DNA of 64,000 nucleotides, taken from Glycomyces tritici. Its GTDB lineage: Bacteria; Actinomycetota; Actinomycetes; Mycobacteriales; Micromonosporaceae. Where the stretch lies: NCBI RefSeq assembly GCF_030403505.1, contig NZ_JAUEMJ010000014.1:47316-111315 (forward strand), given 5' to 3'. Shown one piece after another: positions 18,364 to 26,642 of the stretch; within the stretch, counting starts at the first letter, position 1; each line of letters opens with the position of its first letter. The notes under the pieces are model-generated. The model saw only the letters and a program-made list of their open reading frames with translations. It did no database searches and was not told where the DNA came from. Made by a program: the position numbers and the translations under genes.

Positions 18364-18410
18364 GAGCCTCCCGTATTCGCTTGCTGAGCAGCGAAAACGG
18401 GAGGCTTTGT
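18364..18410 (+). terminator. rho-independent terminator
   Basis: AGCCTCCCGT (18365-18374) pairs with ACGGGAGGCT (18397-18406), extended by an inner TTCGCT/AGCGAA stem, followed by TTTG. Confidence 0.8.
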
Positions 18411-18480
18411 CCTTCTTGGCGAGTGCGCGGGCGAAGCCCGTGCCCGTGCTTCTCGACGACCGATCACGTTGACTGACAAC

Positions 18481-18509
18481 GAGGTATTCTACCTCGGAGT
18501 CGATATATC
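18481..18509. promoter_or_regulatory. inverted repeats, probable PadR operator
   Basis: GAGGTA-TTC-TACCTC (18481-18495) is a perfect inverted repeat and GATATATC (18502-18509) is a second palindrome, within 55 bases of the PadR start in an unusually AT-rich promoter. A CATAAT box ends 6 bases before the ATG. PadR proteins commonly repress their own gene. Confidence 0.5.
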
Positions 18510-18534
18510 TTGTTATTACTGCCATAATGGACGC

Positions 18535-19086
18535 ATGCTGAAGATGGCCATACTCGGATTCCTGCGGGACTTCCCGCTCCACGGCTACGACCTCAAGAAC
18601 CGGGTCGCGAGCCTCGCCGGGCACGTCCGGCCGGTCGCCGACGGGACGCTCTACCCCACGATCAAGAAGCTCGAGGACGCGCAGTGCCTCACCCGGCGCA
18701 CCGCGCCCGGGTCGGTCGCGGCGCCGCGCCACATGCTCGAGATCACCCAGTCCGGCACCGACCAGCTGCGCCGGTGGCTGCGCGACCCCGAAGCGGGGTT
18801 CATCACCGATGACAACAAGTGGTACGTGCTGCTCGCGTTCCTGCACCACCTGGAGAACCCGCGCGAGCAGGCGCTCGTGCTCGCACGCCGGCGCGAGTTC
18901 CTCGACCAGCCCGCGCAGCTGTTCTTCGACGAGCAGGGCGCGCCGATCCCGCCCGAGCGGCTCGACTCACCGTTCCGCAAGGGCCTCATGCAGATCCACC
19001 GGTCGACGAACCTCACCGAGATCGACTGGCTCGACCGCCAGATCGTCGAGTTGAACCGCCGCGCCGGCTTCACCGCCTCGCGGTGA
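18535..19086 (+). CDS. PadR-family transcriptional regulator
   Basis: 183 residues. N-terminal winged HTH of the PadR type (ILGFLRDFPLHGYDL...GTLYPTIKKLEDAQCL) with a C-terminal helical Vir_C-like dimerisation region. The frame is open from 18469, but the ATG at 18535 gives the family N terminus MLKMAILGFL and is 6 bases after CATAAT, so leaderless. Target and ligand unknown; no transporter or other typical PadR target is adjacent. Confidence 0.88.
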   Translation: MLKMAILGFLRDFPLHGYDLKNRVASLAGHVRPVADGTLYPTIKKLEDAQCLTRRTAPGSVAAPRHMLEITQSGTDQLRRWLRDPEAGFITDDNKWYVLLAFLHHLENPREQALVLARRREFLDQPAQLFFDEQGAPIPPERLDSPFRKGLMQIHRSTNLTEIDWLDRQIVELNRRAGFTASR

Positions 19087-19107
19087 CGATCCGGGCGCGG
19101 CGGCGCG

Positions 19108-20472
19108 CTAGCCGTTGAGGATGCTCGACAGGAGCACGAAGAAGATGACGATCAGGACGATCACGGCCGCACCGGTGACCAGGACCGCCGGCTCCTGCGT
19201 CAGCGGGCGCTTCACAGGGTGCTGCGCCTGCGGCTGCTGGAACGTCTGCTGGGGTGCCTGGGCGGGCTGCTGGTAGGCCGTCTGGGGCGGCAGCATCTGC
19301 GGGGCCTGGGTGGGCTGCTGGACCGGCGGCCGGGGGGCCGACATGTGCCCGGCGGGCGAGACGGGGCCGCCCGAGGTGGGGCGGGTCATCGGCTGCTCGG
19401 AGGGGGCCGGGCCGGAGGCGGCGCGCACGGCGCCTTCGACGACGACGGTCTCAGGCTGCTCGAAGGTCTGCGGCGGGACGCCCAGCTTGGAGTGGATGAG
19501 CTGGGAGATCGCGGGGATGCGCGAGGAGCCGCCGACGAGGAAGATGCCCACGAGGTCGGCGGGGTTCATGCGGGCGGCCTGGATCGCGCGCTGGAGGCAG
19601 TCGACCGTGCGCTCCAGGGGCGGGCGGGCGATCTCCTCGAACTCGGCGCGCGTCAGGTGGGCGTCGACCTCCAGCGCGGGGAGGTGGATGTCGGCGCTCG
19701 CGGTGCGCGAGAGGGTCTCCTTCGCGCCGCGCACGTCCTCGTAGAGCATGCGGCGGTAGCGGCGGTCCCGGTCGTCGGCGGGGCTGAGGAGCCGCTTCCA
19801 GTCGTCGGGGTGGGAGGCGCCGTAGGTCTTGCCGAGATGCTCGACGATGCCGTGGTCGAAGTCGAGGCCGCCGATGTCGCCGATGCCCTCTTCGGCGAGG
19901 ACCTCGAAGCCGGTCTGGGTGCGGCGCACGACGGTGGCGTCGAACGTGCCGCCGCCGAGGTCGTAGATCGCGAGGGAGCGCCCGGGCGGGACCGCGGTGC
20001 CGAGCACCGAGGTGAAGTAGGAGGCCGCGGCCACGGGCTCGGGGATGAGCTGGGGGGCCGGGAGCCCGGCGAGGCGGGCGGAGTCGACGAGGATGGACCG
20101 GCGGCGCTCGCCCCAGCGGGCGGGGTGCGTGAGGCGGACCTGGCCGGGCATCTGGCCGGCCTGGCGCTGGGCCTCCAGCGCGACCTGCTGCAGCACGTAC
20201 GCGAAGACCTGCGGCACCGGGATCTCGGAGGTGCCGAGGAACAGCGAGCCGTCGTCGATGCGGCGCTTCGGGTTCGGCTCGAATCGGGCCGGGTCCATCC
20301 GGGCGTTGCGCTCGGCGTCGCGGCCGACGAGCATGCGGCCGTCGGAGTTGTAGTACACCGCCGAGGGCAGGATGGGGGCGCCGTCGAACAGCAGGGGTCG
20401 TACGCGTCCGTCGGCCGAACGCAGAACCGCAACGGTGTTCGAGGTTCCGAAGTCGATTCCAAGAACGTGCAT
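19108..20472 (-). CDS. Hsp70-like ATPase with C-terminal membrane anchor
   Basis: 454 residues. Residues 1-355 are an actin-like Hsp70 nucleotide-binding domain: phosphate 1 GIDFGTSNT, phosphate 2 YDLGGGTFD and adenosine motif LVGGSSRIP. Instead of the Hsp70 substrate-binding domain there is a Pro/Gln-rich linker of about 70 residues and a single membrane helix at about 428-450. The ATPase would face the cytoplasm as a C-tail-anchored protein. Partner and client are unknown. AGGGAG is 7 bases before the ATG, which decides the start over longer in-frame options. Confidence 0.85.
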   Translation of the reverse strand: MHVLGIDFGTSNTVAVLRSADGRVRPLLFDGAPILPSAVYYNSDGRMLVGRDAERNARMDPARFEPNPKRRIDDGSLFLGTSEIPVPQVFAYVLQQVALEAQRQAGQMPGQVRLTHPARWGERRRSILVDSARLAGLPAPQLIPEPVAAASYFTSVLGTAVPPGRSLAIYDLGGGTFDATVVRRTQTGFEVLAEEGIGDIGGLDFDHGIVEHLGKTYGASHPDDWKRLLSPADDRDRRYRRMLYEDVRGAKETLSRTASADIHLPALEVDAHLTRAEFEEIARPPLERTVDCLQRAIQAARMNPADLVGIFLVGGSSRIPAISQLIHSKLGVPPQTFEQPETVVVEGAVRAASGPAPSEQPMTRPTSGGPVSPAGHMSAPRPPVQQPTQAPQMLPPQTAYQQPAQAPQQTFQQPQAQHPVKRPLTQEPAVLVTGAAVIVLIVIFFVLLSSILNG

Positions 20473-20955
20473 GTGAATACTCCCTCTCGGCGACGCTTGC
20501 GAGCAGTGAACGCGTCTAGCCTGATGCACACCCTACTGGGCGCGTCCACACCTGGTGCGACCCGTTCGGTGTTCACCGGTCGTCCACGCCCCGTTCGCAC
20601 CCGCCCGCCCCGAGCAGGCTGGACGGCGTTTGCCAGGGGGGATGCCGGGCGCAGAAGGGGACGAGCGGCATCTCACGTGCTCGGTCGCGCGGATACCGAG
20701 CGGTGTTGTGTCACACTTCAAGGGGACGTCCGTGGGCGGCCGCATCAGCGCCGGGCCACACTTGGGGGTCCGCATCGCGACAGCGGCGCCCTGGTGCGGC
20801 GGTGCCGGGAAGGATCCGGCCGCGTCGCGGCGTTGTACGAAGCGAAAACCCCAGGAATCGGCGTGATCGGCTGGGGAAAGAATGCGCAGGCCCAGGGCTG
20901 ACCGGGTCGGCGAGCGTGTGGCAGAGCGATTGCTCCAGAGGAAGTGCAGGGGAAC
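20473..20955. other. 483-base divergent intergenic region
   Basis: Separates the Hsp70-like gene from rbpA. Open frames here lack a start with support and do not resemble known proteins. It should contain both promoters, but I could not identify convincing -35/-10 pairs; a sigma-R type GGAAT box at 20847 lacks the partner GTT at the right distance. Confidence 0.5.
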
Positions 20956-21297
20956 ATGGGCGACAGAATGCTGAGGGGCTCCCGTCTCGGTGCCGTCAGC
21001 TACGAGTCTGACCGCAACACGGAGCTGGCCCCGCGCCAGACCCGCGACTACGTCTGCCCGCAGGGGCACCGTTTCGAAGTGCCGTTCGCGGTCGAAGCGG
21101 AGATCCCGTTGACGTGGGAGTGCCGGCTCGACGGTTCGACGGCCAAGCTGGTCGACGGCGAGGAGCCGGAGACCAAGAAGGTCAAGCCGCCGCGCACCCA
21201 CTGGGACATGCTGCTGGAGCGCCGCTCGATGGAGGAGCTCGAAGAGATCCTCGACGAGCGCCTGCAGGAGATGCGCGCGCGCCGCGGCGAGCGTTAG
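20956..21297 (+). CDS. rbpA: RNA polymerase-binding protein RbpA
   Basis: 113 residues, the usual length. RbpA is an essential actinobacterial factor that binds sigma and core RNA polymerase and stabilises the open complex. The N-terminal tail (RGSRLGAVSYE), core with CPQGHRF...WECR, basic linker (KKVKPPRTHWDML) and sigma-interacting helix (RRSMEELEEILDERL) are present. The start at MGDRMLRG fits homologues, with AGGGGA just upstream. Its TAG stop is the first three bases of a 31-base tandem repeat. Confidence 0.95.
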   Translation: MGDRMLRGSRLGAVSYESDRNTELAPRQTRDYVCPQGHRFEVPFAVEAEIPLTWECRLDGSTAKLVDGEEPETKKVKPPRTHWDMLLERRSMEELEEILDERLQEMRARRGER

Positions 21298-21398
21298 CGA
21301 GCCGCTTGGTAGCGCGGTCGAGCGCTAGCGAACCGCTTGGTAGCGCGGTCGAGCGCTAGCGAACCGCTTGGTAGCGCGGTCGAGCGCTAGCGAACCGC
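21295..21398. repeat. 31-base tandem repeat, 3.3 copies
   Basis: Units at 21295-21325, 21326-21356 and 21357-21387 plus an 11-base partial copy. Units 2 and 3 are identical; unit 1 differs at one base (GAGCC for GAACC). Each contains TAGCGAACCGC and CGCTAGCG, so single strands can form hairpins. Confidence 0.92.
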
Positions 21399-21438
21399 AC
21401 AAAGAGCGGTAGCAAGGCGCGTGAGGCGCCGATAAGGC

Positions 21439-22020
21439 TCACGGGCCCGGGTCGATGGACCTGGGCCCGTTTTTCGTGTCCCCGTACTTGACCGGCTGGT
21501 CCGCGTCGAAGTCGCGCTCGCCTGTCCGCATGCCGCCTGCGTTGCGCTCGCCTGTCCTCGAGTCGTCTGCGCTGCGCTCGCCGATGACCTCGCCGTCGAT
21601 GACGTCGCCGCCGCCGAAGCGCATCACCGGGGCGCTCGCGGCGATCCAGCGGCCGAGGCCGCGGAAGAGCAGGCGCGTGGGCGGGAAGAGCAGCAGCAGG
21701 CCGATGAGGTCGGTGACGAACCCGGGGGCGATGAGGCACACCGCCCCGGCGATCACGTAGCCGTTCGGGAGCTCCCGGGAGGGGTCGCCGCCGGAGTTGA
21801 GGTAGTCGCGGGCGGACCGGAAGGACTTCTTGCCCGCGTTCGTCACGAGGGCCACGCCGAGCACGGTGGTGCCGACGGCGATGAGGATCGTGTAGACGAA
21901 TCCGATGAGGTAGGCCAGGCCGAAGAAGGCGGCGGCCTCGGCGATGAGCCAGATGGCCAGCGCGAGCCGGAAGGCGAACGGTGCGCGTTTGGGCGCCTTG
22001 GGCGGCTGCTGGTACGTCAC
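21439..22020 (-). CDS. FxsA-family membrane protein
   Basis: 193 residues. Four membrane segments within residues 12-140, including LAIWLIAEAAAFFGL, ILIAVGTTVLGVALV and APGFVTDLIGLLLLFPPTR, the last being the FxsA signature. A charged C-terminal tail follows. The E. coli protein suppresses phage T7 exclusion by F; the ordinary role is unknown. The GTG at 22020 overlaps the TGA of the Ppm gene by 4 bases (GTGA), so the two are translationally coupled. Confidence 0.85.
   Translation of the reverse strand: MTYQQPPKAPKRAPFAFRLALAIWLIAEAAAFFGLAYLIGFVYTILIAVGTTVLGVALVTNAGKKSFRSARDYLNSGGDPSRELPNGYVIAGAVCLIAPGFVTDLIGLLLLFPPTRLLFRGLGRWIAASAPVMRFGGGDVIDGEVIGERSADDSRTGERNAGGMRTGERDFDADQPVKYGDTKNGPRSIDPGP
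21441..21474. terminator. bidirectional terminator between rbpA and fxsA
   Basis: ACGGGCCCGGGTC pairs with GACCTGGGCCCGT (one G.U), loop GATG, then TTTTT on the plus strand. Confidence 0.88.
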
Positions 22021-22808
22021 CCTTCGATTCTGCCACGCCGGAGGGCGCTCTTGAGTTGGCGTGCGCGGTGGGCCAGGCCCCAGCGGCTCACGTTCCAAAG
22101 GGCCTCAACGGTGATGGCGCCGCTCATCTTGGAGGCGCCCGCGCGGCGCTCGGTGAAGACGATGGGGACTTCGCGGATGTCGAAGCCGGCTTTGACGGCG
22201 CGCCAGGTGAGGTCGATCTGGAAGCAGTAGCCGACGGAGTTGACGGTGTCGAGCTGGAGCTTGTGGAGGCCGTCGAGGCGGTAGGCGCGGTAGCCGGCGG
22301 TGACGTCCTTGACGCGCAGGCCGAGCATGGCGCGGGTGAAGACGCCGGCACCGCGGGAGAGGAGGAGGCGGTGGCGGGCCCAGTTGCGGACGGCGCCGCC
22401 GGGGATGTAGCGGGAGCCGATGGCGACGTCGGCGCCGTCGTCGAGGGCGGCGAGGAGCCGGGGCAGGTCGGCGGGGTCGTGGGAGCCGTCGGCGTCCATT
22501 TCGACGACGGTGCGGTACCCGCGCTGCGCGGCCCAGTCGAAGGCGGCGAGGTAGGCGGCGCCGAGGCCCTGCTTCTGGGGTCGGTGGAGGACGTGGACGC
22601 GGTCGTGGGCGGCGGCGAGGGCGTCGGCGATGTCGCCGGTGCCGTCGGGTGAGGAGTCGTCGACGATGAGGATGTCGATGCGGTCGCACCCGGCGAGGGC
22701 GGCGTCGACGGTGGTCTCGATGTTGTCGCGCTCGTTGTAGGTGGGAATGGCCACAATGGCCGGACTGGTGTGAGTGCCGGCGGGGCACCGGTCCGGTTTC
22801 TGGCTCAT
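22017..22808 (-). CDS. polyprenol monophosphomannose synthase
   Basis: 263 residues, GT2 glycosyltransferase that makes polyprenyl-phosphate-mannose from GDP-mannose, used for mannosylation of lipoproteins and glycolipids. Motifs: PTYNERDN, VDDSSPDGT, the metal-binding DADGSHDP (DxD) and the GYCFQIDLTWRA acceptor region. In Mycobacterium tuberculosis this domain is fused to Lnt as Ppm1; here Lnt is the separate gene just upstream (22821-24539), a co-linear arrangement that keeps both activities in one operon. Confidence 0.9.
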   Translation of the reverse strand: MSQKPDRCPAGTHTSPAIVAIPTYNERDNIETTVDAALAGCDRIDILIVDDSSPDGTGDIADALAAAHDRVHVLHRPQKQGLGAAYLAAFDWAAQRGYRTVVEMDADGSHDPADLPRLLAALDDGADVAIGSRYIPGGAVRNWARHRLLLSRGAGVFTRAMLGLRVKDVTAGYRAYRLDGLHKLQLDTVNSVGYCFQIDLTWRAVKAGFDIREVPIVFTERRAGASKMSGAITVEALWNVSRWGLAHRARQLKSALRRGRIEG

Positions 22809-22820
22809 GGCTTCGGCTTT

Positions 22821-24539
22821 CTAGGTCTGGCTGCGGCGGTGCTTGACGTTGATCAAGATGGCGCAGGCCAGGGCCACCAGTGCCGCTCCGGTGAGGACCG
22901 CTTCAGGAAGGATACCCACTGTGGAGGCCGGAGTCGAGCTGTCGGACAGGGTGAGGTCCGATTGGATGACAGCGGCGGTGTTGAACTCGGTGGCCTGGGA
23001 GACCTCGCCGGTGTGGTCGGTGAAGGCGGAGACGCCGACGGTGGAGGCCATGAGGCCGTCGCGGCCGTGCTCGATGGAGCGGAGGGCGACCATGGCGAGC
23101 TGCTGCTGGGCCTCGTTGGTGTCGAAGGTGGCGTTGTTGGTGCCCACGGCCATGAGCTGGGCGCCGTCGCGGACGGAGTCGCGGGTCTCGGCGTCGAAGG
23201 CGATCTCGAAGCAGATGAGGCCGGTGAGCGTGTAGTCGCCGACCTCGACGATGCCGGCGTTCTGGCCGTGCTCGAATCCGGCGACGTTGTCGAGGCCTTC
23301 GGACATGCGCGGGTCGATCCATCCGGCGACGGTGCTGAAGAACCCCTTGTAGGGGACGTATTCGGCGAAGGGCACGGGGTGGCGCTTGGAGTACATGTAG
23401 ACCGGGCCGTCTTCGGGGTCCCAGACGATGGTCATGTTGGAGCGGGTGCCGTCCTCGTTGTGGACGATGCCGCCGAGGACGATGGGGGCGCCGATGGCTT
23501 CGGCGGCCTCGCTGATGAGCTTGTAGGCGTCCCGGTTGGCGAGGGGGTCGATGTCGGAGGCGTTCTCGGGCCACATGACGAGATCGGGGCGTTCGGCGCG
23601 GCCCGCGTTGACGGCGGCGGCGAGATCCTTGGTGGCCTGGACGTGGTTGTCGAGGACGGCGCGGCGCTGCTCGTTAAAGCTCAGGCCCAGGCGGGGGACG
23701 TTGCCTTGGACGACGGCGACGTTGACGGTGTCGCCGGCGGGGGCGGTCGCGTTGATCGGCAGGGCCAGGGGCGCCAGCGCGGTCAGGGCCGCGGCGGCGG
23801 TGAAGGCGGCGGCCTTGCGGATGCCGGCGCCTCGGGGGGCGTCCTGCGGGCTTTGGAGGTGCCCACTCGGCGCCGCTTGCGAGCCGTAGAAGTGCGCTGC
23901 GAGGGCGAAGACCGCGGCGAGGAGGAGGCCGCCGGAGAGGGCGACGAGGAAGCTCAGGAAGGGGGCGCCGCCGAGCCAGATCGCGGCCGCGGTGGGCGAT
24001 TCGGCCTGGCTGAAGGCGAGGTTGCCCCAGGGGAATCCGCCGAACGGCTGGCGCGAGCGCAGTGCTTCTTCGGCGACCCAGGCGACGCCGGTGAGGGGCG
24101 CGAGGGTCCAGCGGCGGGTGTCGATGAGGCGCGAGCAGGCGGCGAGGAACATGCCGAGCAGGCCCATGCCGAGCGCTTCGAGGGCGCACAGGAACAGCCA
24201 GGGCCACTGGCCGACCTGCGTGGAGGACCAGGCGAGGAGGGGCAGGAAGAACGCCATGCCGTAGACGAAGCCGACGCCGAGGCCGCCGCGGAGGCGGCGG
24301 CGGTGGACGGCGGCGCCGAATCCGGCGACGGAGACGGCGGCGAGGGGCCAGGCGCCGTAGGGCGGGAAGGCGAGGACGGCCAGGAGGCCGGAGGCGGTCG
24401 CGAGCACGAGCGCGGCGGGGAGGGTGAGACGGCGGCCGAGCGGGGAGTCGGTCAGCAGGAGCGGGCGGCGCTTCGGCGCGGGCGGGTTCGCCTCGGGCGT
24501 CGGGGCGGCGTCGCGGTCGTCGTCGATCACGGTGCTCAA
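22821..24539 (-). CDS. lnt: apolipoprotein N-acyltransferase
   Basis: 572 residues. N-terminal membrane domain of about seven helices followed by a nitrilase-type catalytic domain with the triad Glu (MWPENAS), Lys (YSKRHPVPF) and Cys (LICFEIAF), then a last helix at the C terminus. Adds the third acyl chain to diacylated lipoproteins. A TTG start at 24539 is supported by GGAG 8 bases upstream; a GTG at 24530 is also in frame. Followed 12 bases later by the Ppm gene. Confidence 0.92.
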   Translation of the reverse strand: MSTVIDDDRDAAPTPEANPPAPKRRPLLLTDSPLGRRLTLPAALVLATASGLLAVLAFPPYGAWPLAAVSVAGFGAAVHRRRLRGGLGVGFVYGMAFFLPLLAWSSTQVGQWPWLFLCALEALGMGLLGMFLAACSRLIDTRRWTLAPLTGVAWVAEEALRSRQPFGGFPWGNLAFSQAESPTAAAIWLGGAPFLSFLVALSGGLLLAAVFALAAHFYGSQAAPSGHLQSPQDAPRGAGIRKAAAFTAAAALTALAPLALPINATAPAGDTVNVAVVQGNVPRLGLSFNEQRRAVLDNHVQATKDLAAAVNAGRAERPDLVMWPENASDIDPLANRDAYKLISEAAEAIGAPIVLGGIVHNEDGTRSNMTIVWDPEDGPVYMYSKRHPVPFAEYVPYKGFFSTVAGWIDPRMSEGLDNVAGFEHGQNAGIVEVGDYTLTGLICFEIAFDAETRDSVRDGAQLMAVGTNNATFDTNEAQQQLAMVALRSIEHGRDGLMASTVGVSAFTDHTGEVSQATEFNTAAVIQSDLTLSDSSTPASTVGILPEAVLTGAALVALACAILINVKHRRSQT

Positions 24540-25039
24540 GTAGTGCGCTCCTCGCTCGTACGCGGGGCCGGGCCTCGGCCTGCGGCGAGGGGCCCTCGCC
24601 TTCGGGGCTCTAGCCTACTTCGGGTACGGCAAAGGGGCGTAGCTGTGTCCGGCTACGCCCCTCGCACGGGTTTCTCCCAGTCCCTGTACGGCCGGTGTCC
24701 CCTGCCGCGTCTGCTGGTGATCTTCGGACCAACTCGCACCCGTCTGGCTGAGCGTCTACGAGCTGTTGTCTAGGGATCTCCTGCGTCTGCTGCGGGTCCA
24801 CCACCGGCGACCGGCTCGCCTTCCTCCGCCGACCCCCGCGATCTGGACCTGGCCGCCGGTAGCAGTGCGGCCGCGCTGCCACCTTGTCCAGTCTGCGTGG
24901 GAGCAAAGCAAGTCGAGTCGCCCCCGACGTTCGGCGGGCTTCCGTCTCCGGTCGTCCGCCGAGGACCAGACCACCGTAAGCCAAACTGCGCCGATGGCGT
25001 CAACCGGGTCGGAATTTTGCTCCCACAATTTTTCTCGCG
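24540..25039. other. 500-base gene-free region with possible structured RNA
   Basis: No convincing protein gene on either strand. Minus-strand helices: GTGGGAGCAAA/TTTGCTCCCAC (24897-24907 with 25016-25026), TCGGCGG/CCGCCGA inside it (24931-24937 with 24956-24962), and a nested CTGGAC...GTCCAG helix enclosing GGTGGCAG/CTGCTACC (24843-24891). A terminator closes the stretch at 24631-24661. It may hold a noncoding RNA of about 400 bases; it does not match RNase P, tmRNA or SRP RNA motifs. Confidence 0.35.
24631..24661 (-). terminator. terminator upstream of lnt
   Basis: Perfect 10-bp stem GGGGCGTAGC/GCTACGCCCC with 8-base loop, followed by TTT on the minus strand. It would end the amidohydrolase operon or a noncoding RNA before lnt. 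Confidence 0.7.
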
Positions 25040-26638
25040 TCAGTGGTCGCGCGGAGTCGGTGCTGGCCAGGCCGCCGACCAGATCAGCTGGCCGTCGGCG
25101 ACGGTCATCGAGCACTTCGGATCGGGGACGCGCGGGTCGCTCAGGTCCGGAAGTCCCCCGTCCGTGAGGTCCCACACGGCGAAATTCGCGCGGGTGTTCG
25201 GGGCGAGCGCCCCGGCGTCGTCGATGCCGAGGGCCCTCCAGCCGCCTCTGGTGGCCGCGGTGAAGGCCGCGGCCATCGGGAGACGCGAAACCGGGTTGCG
25301 GTGGCGCACGGCGGCTCTCACGCCGCCCCAGGGGTCAAGGGCGGTCACCGGGGCGTCCGATCCGAAGGCGAGCGGGACGCCGACGCCAGCGAGCTTCGAG
25401 AACGGGTTCGCCGCGAGGGCGCGCTCGCGCCCGAGGCGGGTCGCGTACATGCCGTCGGGGCCGCCCCAGGCGGCGTCGAACGCGGGCTGCACGGAGGCGT
25501 GGACGCCGTGGTGGACCATGCGGGCGATGAGCGCGGCGTCGAGCAGCTCGGCGTGCTCGATCCGGTGGCGGGCATGGCGGATCGCGTCGAGGCCGAGCAC
25601 GGGTTCGGCCGCGTCGAGGCCGTCCAGGACGTTGGCGATCGCGCCGTCGCCGATGGCGTGGAACGCCGCGGGCAGGCCCGCCTCGTGGCAGTCGAGGAGG
25701 TGCGCGGCGACGTCGGCGGCGGTCAGGTACTCGGCGCCGAGGGTGCCGGCGTCGCGGTAGGGCTCGCGCAGCAGCGCCGTGCGGGCCCCGAGGGAGCCGT
25801 CGGCCGAGAGGTCGCCGCCGCAGCCGTGGGCGCCGAGGTCGCGGGCCTTCACGGCGGCGCAGAGCTCGCCCCACCAGCCGTGCACGGAGGGGTTGCCGGG
25901 CCGCTGCCCGAGTTCGATCAGGCCCTGGAACTCCTTCTCCCCCAAGGGGTCGGCCGCCACGGGGATGAAGTGCTCGACGACGGCGGCGATGCCGCGGCGC
26001 GCACCGCGGGCCAGCGCGTGCTCGGCGAGGGCGAGGCGCTGGCTGACGGGCGTGCGGGTGCCGAGGGTGGCGCGGGCGGCCTTGTGGGCGGCGCGGGTGA
26101 GCACGCCGGAGGGGTCGTAGCCGTCGTGCTCGGCGAGTTCGGGGTGCTCGGCGAGGAGGCGGGGCGTGGCGATGCCGGTGTGCCCGCAGGCGCGCGAGAG
26201 GTAGGCCAGGCGCCCGCCGGCGGCGCGTTCGATCGCCGCGCCGGTGGGCAGGGCGGGGTCGTCCCAGGTGGTCTCGTCCCAGCCTCCGGCGAGGATGAGC
26301 GCGTCGGCGGGGGTGGTGCGGGCGAAGGCGTCGAGGTGCTCGAGGACGGCGGCGGCGGAGCGGTCGTCGGCGAAGTGCAGGCCGGCGAGGGCGCCGCCGG
26401 TGGCGGTGAGGTGGACGTGGGAGTCGACGAACGCGGGCGTCACGAGGCCGCCGCCGAGGTCTTCGGTGCGGTCGGCGGCGGGCGCGTCGGTTTCGGGGCC
26501 GACCCAGGCGATGCGGTCGGCGACGGTGAGCAGGGCCGTGGCGGCGGGACTCGTCGGACTGAGCACGCGGCCGCCGCGCCACAGGACGCGCTCGGCCGTT
26601 GCGGGAACGGTCTTCTGGAGGAGGCTCATGCCTCCCAT
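25040..26638 (-). CDS. amidohydrolase family protein (YtcJ-like)
   Basis: 532 residues of the metal-dependent amidohydrolase superfamily. DSHVHL near residue 73 supplies the first two metal histidines; later His residues in AFHAIGD and RIEHAEL and Asp in FGSDAPV complete the binuclear or mononuclear site typical of the YtcJ/exoenzyme regulatory protein group. The substrate is unknown. The ATG is 4 bases after the stop of the amino-acid ABC ATPase gene, so it belongs to that operon and may release an amino acid or amide compound imported by it. Confidence 0.85.
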   Translation of the reverse strand: MGGMSLLQKTVPATAERVLWRGGRVLSPTSPAATALLTVADRIAWVGPETDAPAADRTEDLGGGLVTPAFVDSHVHLTATGGALAGLHFADDRSAAAVLEHLDAFARTTPADALILAGGWDETTWDDPALPTGAAIERAAGGRLAYLSRACGHTGIATPRLLAEHPELAEHDGYDPSGVLTRAAHKAARATLGTRTPVSQRLALAEHALARGARRGIAAVVEHFIPVAADPLGEKEFQGLIELGQRPGNPSVHGWWGELCAAVKARDLGAHGCGGDLSADGSLGARTALLREPYRDAGTLGAEYLTAADVAAHLLDCHEAGLPAAFHAIGDGAIANVLDGLDAAEPVLGLDAIRHARHRIEHAELLDAALIARMVHHGVHASVQPAFDAAWGGPDGMYATRLGRERALAANPFSKLAGVGVPLAFGSDAPVTALDPWGGVRAAVRHRNPVSRLPMAAAFTAATRGGWRALGIDDAGALAPNTRANFAVWDLTDGGLPDLSDPRVPDPKCSMTVADGQLIWSAAWPAPTPRDH

Positions 26639-26642
26639 GATG

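Noticed and set aside
20847..20880. Sigma-R type promoter for rbpA
   Set aside because: GGAAT is present, but GTT is not found 18-19 bases further.
24628..25033. RNase P, tmRNA or SRP RNA in the gene-free region
   Set aside because: The GAGGAAAGTCC-type core of RNase P, a tmRNA 3' acceptor (TTCGA..CCA) and the SRP GGAA/GNAR tetraloop helix were not found.
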